This document shows positions 4,872 through 6,406 of a DNA stretch of 6,406 nt, one piece after another; the first letter of the stretch is position 1; each line of letters begins with the position of its first letter. The DNA comes from Desulfotignum sp. (lineage in GTDB: Bacteria; Desulfobacterota; Desulfobacteria; Desulfobacterales; Desulfobacteraceae): contig JAIPDY010000193.1 of assembly GCA_021737445.1 (NCBI GenBank), forward strand, positions 1 through 6,406, written 5' to 3'. Position numbers and translations under genes: made by a program. The notes beneath the pieces were generated by a model. It was given only the letters and a program-made list of their open reading frames with translations. It was not told the DNA's origin and did not search any database.

Positions 4872-4890
4872 AGTCTTTGATAACTAAATT
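4863..4890 (+). promoter_or_regulatory. Candidate second promoter ahead of the intact hsp20 genes
   Basis: Perfect TTGACA (4863-4868) overlaps the stop region of the truncated hsp20. TAAATT (4885-4890) follows after 16 bases. Transcription would start near 4897, with a leader of about 145 nt before the next hsp20. It lies in the AT-rich segment that replaced the alpha-crystallin coding part. Confidence 0.4.
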
Positions 4891-5041
4891 CTGCTCAAAA
4901 GAGTTCAAAAGGTGAAAGCAGCGGCAGATCTTACGCACACAGCACAAACTGACAGAGTTTCATGATAATGTCGCATACAGTGCAATAACAGGCCGGCTTT
5001 CACAAACAACAAACAAAAAATATAATAAAGGAGGATGTGTC
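4872..5041. other. Non-coding gap between the broken and the first intact hsp20
   Basis: No open frame resembling Hsp20 or anything else is supported here. The gap contains an 8-bp inverted repeat, GTGAAAGC (4912-4919) and GCTTTCAC (4996-5003). It also contains AACAGGCCGG (4987-4996), the reverse complement of CCGGCCTGTT at 4426-4435 in the cluster promoter. The right end, AAAGGAGG, is the ribosome site of the next gene. Confidence 0.5.
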
Positions 5042-5482
5042 ATGTTTACAAGATTCAGCGATATCGACAGATTGTTCGGAACCATGGACCTGCTCCGGCA
5101 GCGGCTGGACAATTTATACACCGACTATGGCCGTCCCTACGGGACCAGATGGCTTATGGATGAAGGATTTCTCCGGGCCAATCTGTACCAGAGCGGCGAT
5201 AACTTTGAAATGCGGCTGGAAGTTCCCGGCATGGACAAGGAATCATTGGATATCAAGATTCAGGGAAACTATCTGGAAATTTCCGGTTCCAGAGAACAGA
5301 ATCTGCCCGAGGGATACAAGGTGCACAAGACGGAACGAGGCGCCGGTACTTTCTCCCGCAGCTTTACCCTGCCCGATGATGTGGACAGCAACCGGGTGGA
5401 AGCCACCTTGAAGGACGGCATACTCTACTTGACCCTGCCCAAGTCAGAGGCGGCAAAACCCAGGCAGCTCTCCATCAAGTAA
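5042..5482 (+). CDS. Small heat-shock protein, Hsp20/alpha-crystallin family (intact copy 1)
   Basis: The 146-residue chaperone has an N-terminal arm (1-45, MFTRFSDIDRLFGTMDLL) followed by a complete alpha-crystallin domain (about 46-134). Landmarks are the EVPGM turn (60-64), the beta strands around YLEISGSR (77-84), and the hallmark A-x-L-K-D-G-I-L (121-128). The C-terminal tail ends in the L-S-I form of the I-x-I motif (143-145), which docks into neighbouring subunits. Such proteins form large cytoplasmic oligomers that hold unfolding proteins without ATP and pass them to DnaK/ClpB. GGAGG (5030-5034) is well placed before the ATG. It lies 57 bases ahead of the next hsp20 and is probably co-transcribed with it. 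The two products are paralogs of different type, with different N-terminal arms. Confidence 0.95.
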   Translation: MFTRFSDIDRLFGTMDLLRQRLDNLYTDYGRPYGTRWLMDEGFLRANLYQSGDNFEMRLEVPGMDKESLDIKIQGNYLEISGSREQNLPEGYKVHKTERGAGTFSRSFTLPDDVDSNRVEATLKDGILYLTLPKSEAAKPRQLSIK

Positions 5483-5497
5483 TCAAAGATGTTTGAT
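5482..5497. repeat. Small dyad between the two intact hsp20 genes
   Basis: ATCAAA and TTTGAT form a 6-bp dyad with a 4-base spacer, starting at the stop codon of the upstream gene. It could be a weak mRNA hairpin between co-transcribed genes. No T tract follows, so it is not a terminator. Confidence 0.3.
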
Positions 5498-5539
5498 CGC
5501 CATTGAACTTTTGACCAACATAGATAATGGAGGCGTATC

Positions 5540-5926
5540 ATGGAAAAAAAGACTGAAATCGCAAAAAGAAACGACCAGAATATAGAAAAAACACGGGAAT
5601 TGTACGAAGCCGCACGGATGGTTGACATATATGAAAACGAAGACGAAATCCTTTTGTATGCAGACATGCCCGGTGTTGCAAAGGATGAACTTTCCGTTAA
5701 CATAGACAACGGCAGGCTTTCCCTGTCAGGTGTGAGAAAACTGGAAACCAGCGGGGCAGCTTCCTGGGAAGAGTTCGGGAATGTGGAGTTTGTCCGCAAT
5801 TTTTCCGTGCCCCAGACCATTGATGTGGAAAAAGTGGAAGCAGAATTGAAAAACGGTGTGCTCGCCCTTCACATGCCCAAGTCAGAGGAAGCCAAACCCC
5901 GGCAGATTGAGATCAGAACCGCATAA
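5540..5926 (+). CDS. Small heat-shock protein, Hsp20/alpha-crystallin family (intact copy 2)
   Basis: The 128-residue protein has a short charged N-terminal arm (1-25, rich in Lys, Glu and Asn) and then an alpha-crystallin domain (about 26-115). Landmarks are MVDIYENEDEI (27-37), ADMPGV (41-46) and the hallmark A-E-L-K-N-G-V-L (101-108). The canonical I-E-I motif (123-125) lies in the tail. The short arm suggests smaller oligomers or a partner role in mixed oligomers with its neighbour; that is inference. GGAGG (5529-5533) sets the start. The tail MPKSEEAKPRQ closely repeats LPKSEAAKPRQ of the preceding protein, and 15 bases (5436-5450 and 5874-5888) are identical. It is the last gene before a strong terminator. 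Confidence 0.95.
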   Translation: MEKKTEIAKRNDQNIEKTRELYEAARMVDIYENEDEILLYADMPGVAKDELSVNIDNGRLSLSGVRKLETSGAASWEEFGNVEFVRNFSVPQTIDVEKVEAELKNGVLALHMPKSEEAKPRQIEIRTA

Positions 5927-5988
5927 TGCGTATTTGTAAAAACAAAACCCGGAGATGTTGATCCTCCTTATGACATGCCATAACCCCG

Positions 5989-6026
5989 AACCGGGAAGCC
6001 TTCTCCGGGTGGCTTCCCGGTTTTTT
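5989..6026 (+). terminator. Strong intrinsic terminator of the hsp20 cluster
   Basis: AACCGGGAAGCC (5989-6000) pairs perfectly over 12 bp with GGCTTCCCGGTT (6011-6022) across a 10-base loop. A run of six T (6021-6026) completes it. It lies about 60 bases after the last hsp20 stop. On the minus strand no T tract follows the hairpin, so it mainly serves the plus-strand cluster. Confidence 0.9.
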
Positions 6027-6034
6027 CATGGCAG

Positions 6035-6406
6035 CTATGCCCGTGCAGAATCTTTTTGCTGAACCGCTTTCCCATAAACCAGGCCTAAGGCATACCGGTT
6101 GTCTATCATTTCCAGCCAGGTGGTAACTGCCTGGTCCTGGCTGTTGTGAAAAATCTGCCGGTTGATGACTGCCACTTTATGAAGGCTTTCGTTGAATCCC
6201 AGCCCCAGGTATTTCAGAAACGCTTCCTTTAACGTCCAGTTTGTAAAAACAGCTGCAGCTGTTTTTGGCATGTGTGCAATTTCCTGTTTTGTAAACGCGG
6301 TTTTCATGAAGGATGCACCCGGCAGATCAGTGATTTTTTCAATATCAATGCCAAGCAGGATATCAGGATCACGGCTGAGGGCGACAGCCGTATAATCGCC
6401 GCTGTG
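6035..6406 (-). CDS. 4'-phosphopantetheinyl transferase, C-terminal part (start outside window)
   Basis: The frame stays open to the window edge, giving 123 residues. It belongs to the Sfp/HetI/AcpS superfamily, which moves the phosphopantetheine arm of coenzyme A onto a serine of acyl, peptidyl or aryl carrier proteins. In fragment numbering, HSGDYTAVAL (1-10) matches the Sfp-type HSG-x-Y block. LGIDIE (18-23) supplies the Mg-binding Asp and Glu. WTLKEAFLKYLGLG (57-70) is the second signature, with the catalytic-type Glu and Lys. Counting the ATG at 6305-6307 as the start would lose the HSG and GIDIE motifs, so the true start lies beyond the window. A full Sfp-type enzyme is about 220-240 residues, so roughly half is missing. 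The gene is convergent with the hsp20 cluster and stops at TAG. The carrier-protein partner is not in view. Confidence 0.9.
   Translation of the reverse strand, partial: HSGDYTAVALSRDPDILLGIDIEKITDLPGASFMKTAFTKQEIAHMPKTAAAVFTNWTLKEAFLKYLGLGFNESLHKVAVINRQIFHNSQDQAVTTWLEMIDNRYALGLVYGKAVQQKDSARA

Noticed and set aside
4818..5040. Insertion sequence between the broken and the intact hsp20
   Set aside because: There is no transposase frame and the inverted repeat is only 8 bp, without target duplications that I can see; kept only as a weak scar hypothesis.
5037..5411. 124-codon plus-strand frame overlapping the first intact hsp20
   Set aside because: It is a shifted frame of a clear Hsp20 gene, rich in Trp, Cys and Pro and without family features.
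5425..5820. 131-codon minus-strand frame opposite the two hsp20 genes
   Set aside because: It spans the intergenic gap and opposes two well-supported genes; no ribosome site or motif.
6192..6395. 67-codon plus-strand frame opposite the phosphopantetheinyl transferase
   Set aside because: The minus strand there carries the HSG, GIDIE and WTLKEA motifs.
1..6406. CRISPR array, tRNA, rRNA or phage attachment site
   Set aside because: No regularly spaced direct repeats and no cloverleaf or rRNA-like sequence were seen on either strand.

Overview
The window looks like ordinary chromosome from an anaerobic Desulfobacterota bacterium, most likely a sulfate reducer of the Desulfobacterales. This is inferred from protein character: a heterodisulfide-reductase C-type Fe-S protein, a ThyX thymidylate synthase, a tight small-heat-shock-protein cluster and moderate GC with AT-rich intergenic DNA. 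No rRNA, tRNA, CRISPR array, integrase or transposase is visible.

Left part (1-1370). A cold-shock protein gene (minus strand) has a near-consensus promoter and a leader of about 130 nt with a 5'-terminal hairpin and a U-rich tract before the ribosome site. Divergent from it is thyX. The thyX terminator lies inside the 3' end of a convergent small gene for a 53-residue, highly charged, four-cysteine protein that has its own promoter.

Middle (1400-3880). A plus-strand unit starts with an FNR/CRP-like box placed as for a class II activator. It encodes an HdrC-like protein with two CxxCxxCxxxCP motifs and no HdrB or HdrA beside it. A possible 41-residue ORF bridges hdrC to a membrane histidine kinase with almost no extracytoplasmic domain, which overlaps an OmpR-family response regulator. 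The layout suggests that an oxygen- or redox-responsive regulator controls an electron-transfer protein and a two-component system together.

Right part (3884-6026). A short J-domain protein (minus) is divergent from a plus-strand run of three small-heat-shock-protein (Hsp20) genes. The 301-bp gap between them holds two good back-to-back sigma70-type promoters and several repeated elements. The first hsp20 gene keeps its N-terminal region but has lost the whole alpha-crystallin domain; the next two are intact. The run ends at a 12-bp-stem terminator. Together these genes form a protein-holding and handover (sHsp plus J-protein) locus.

The right edge (6035-6406, minus) is the C-terminal part of a 4'-phosphopantetheinyl transferase whose start lies outside the window.

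I found no clearly new large system. The points most worth a second look are the orphan HdrC/two-component operon with its bridging small ORF, the broken hsp20, and the repeated TGAAA-CCGG elements around the heat-shock promoters.
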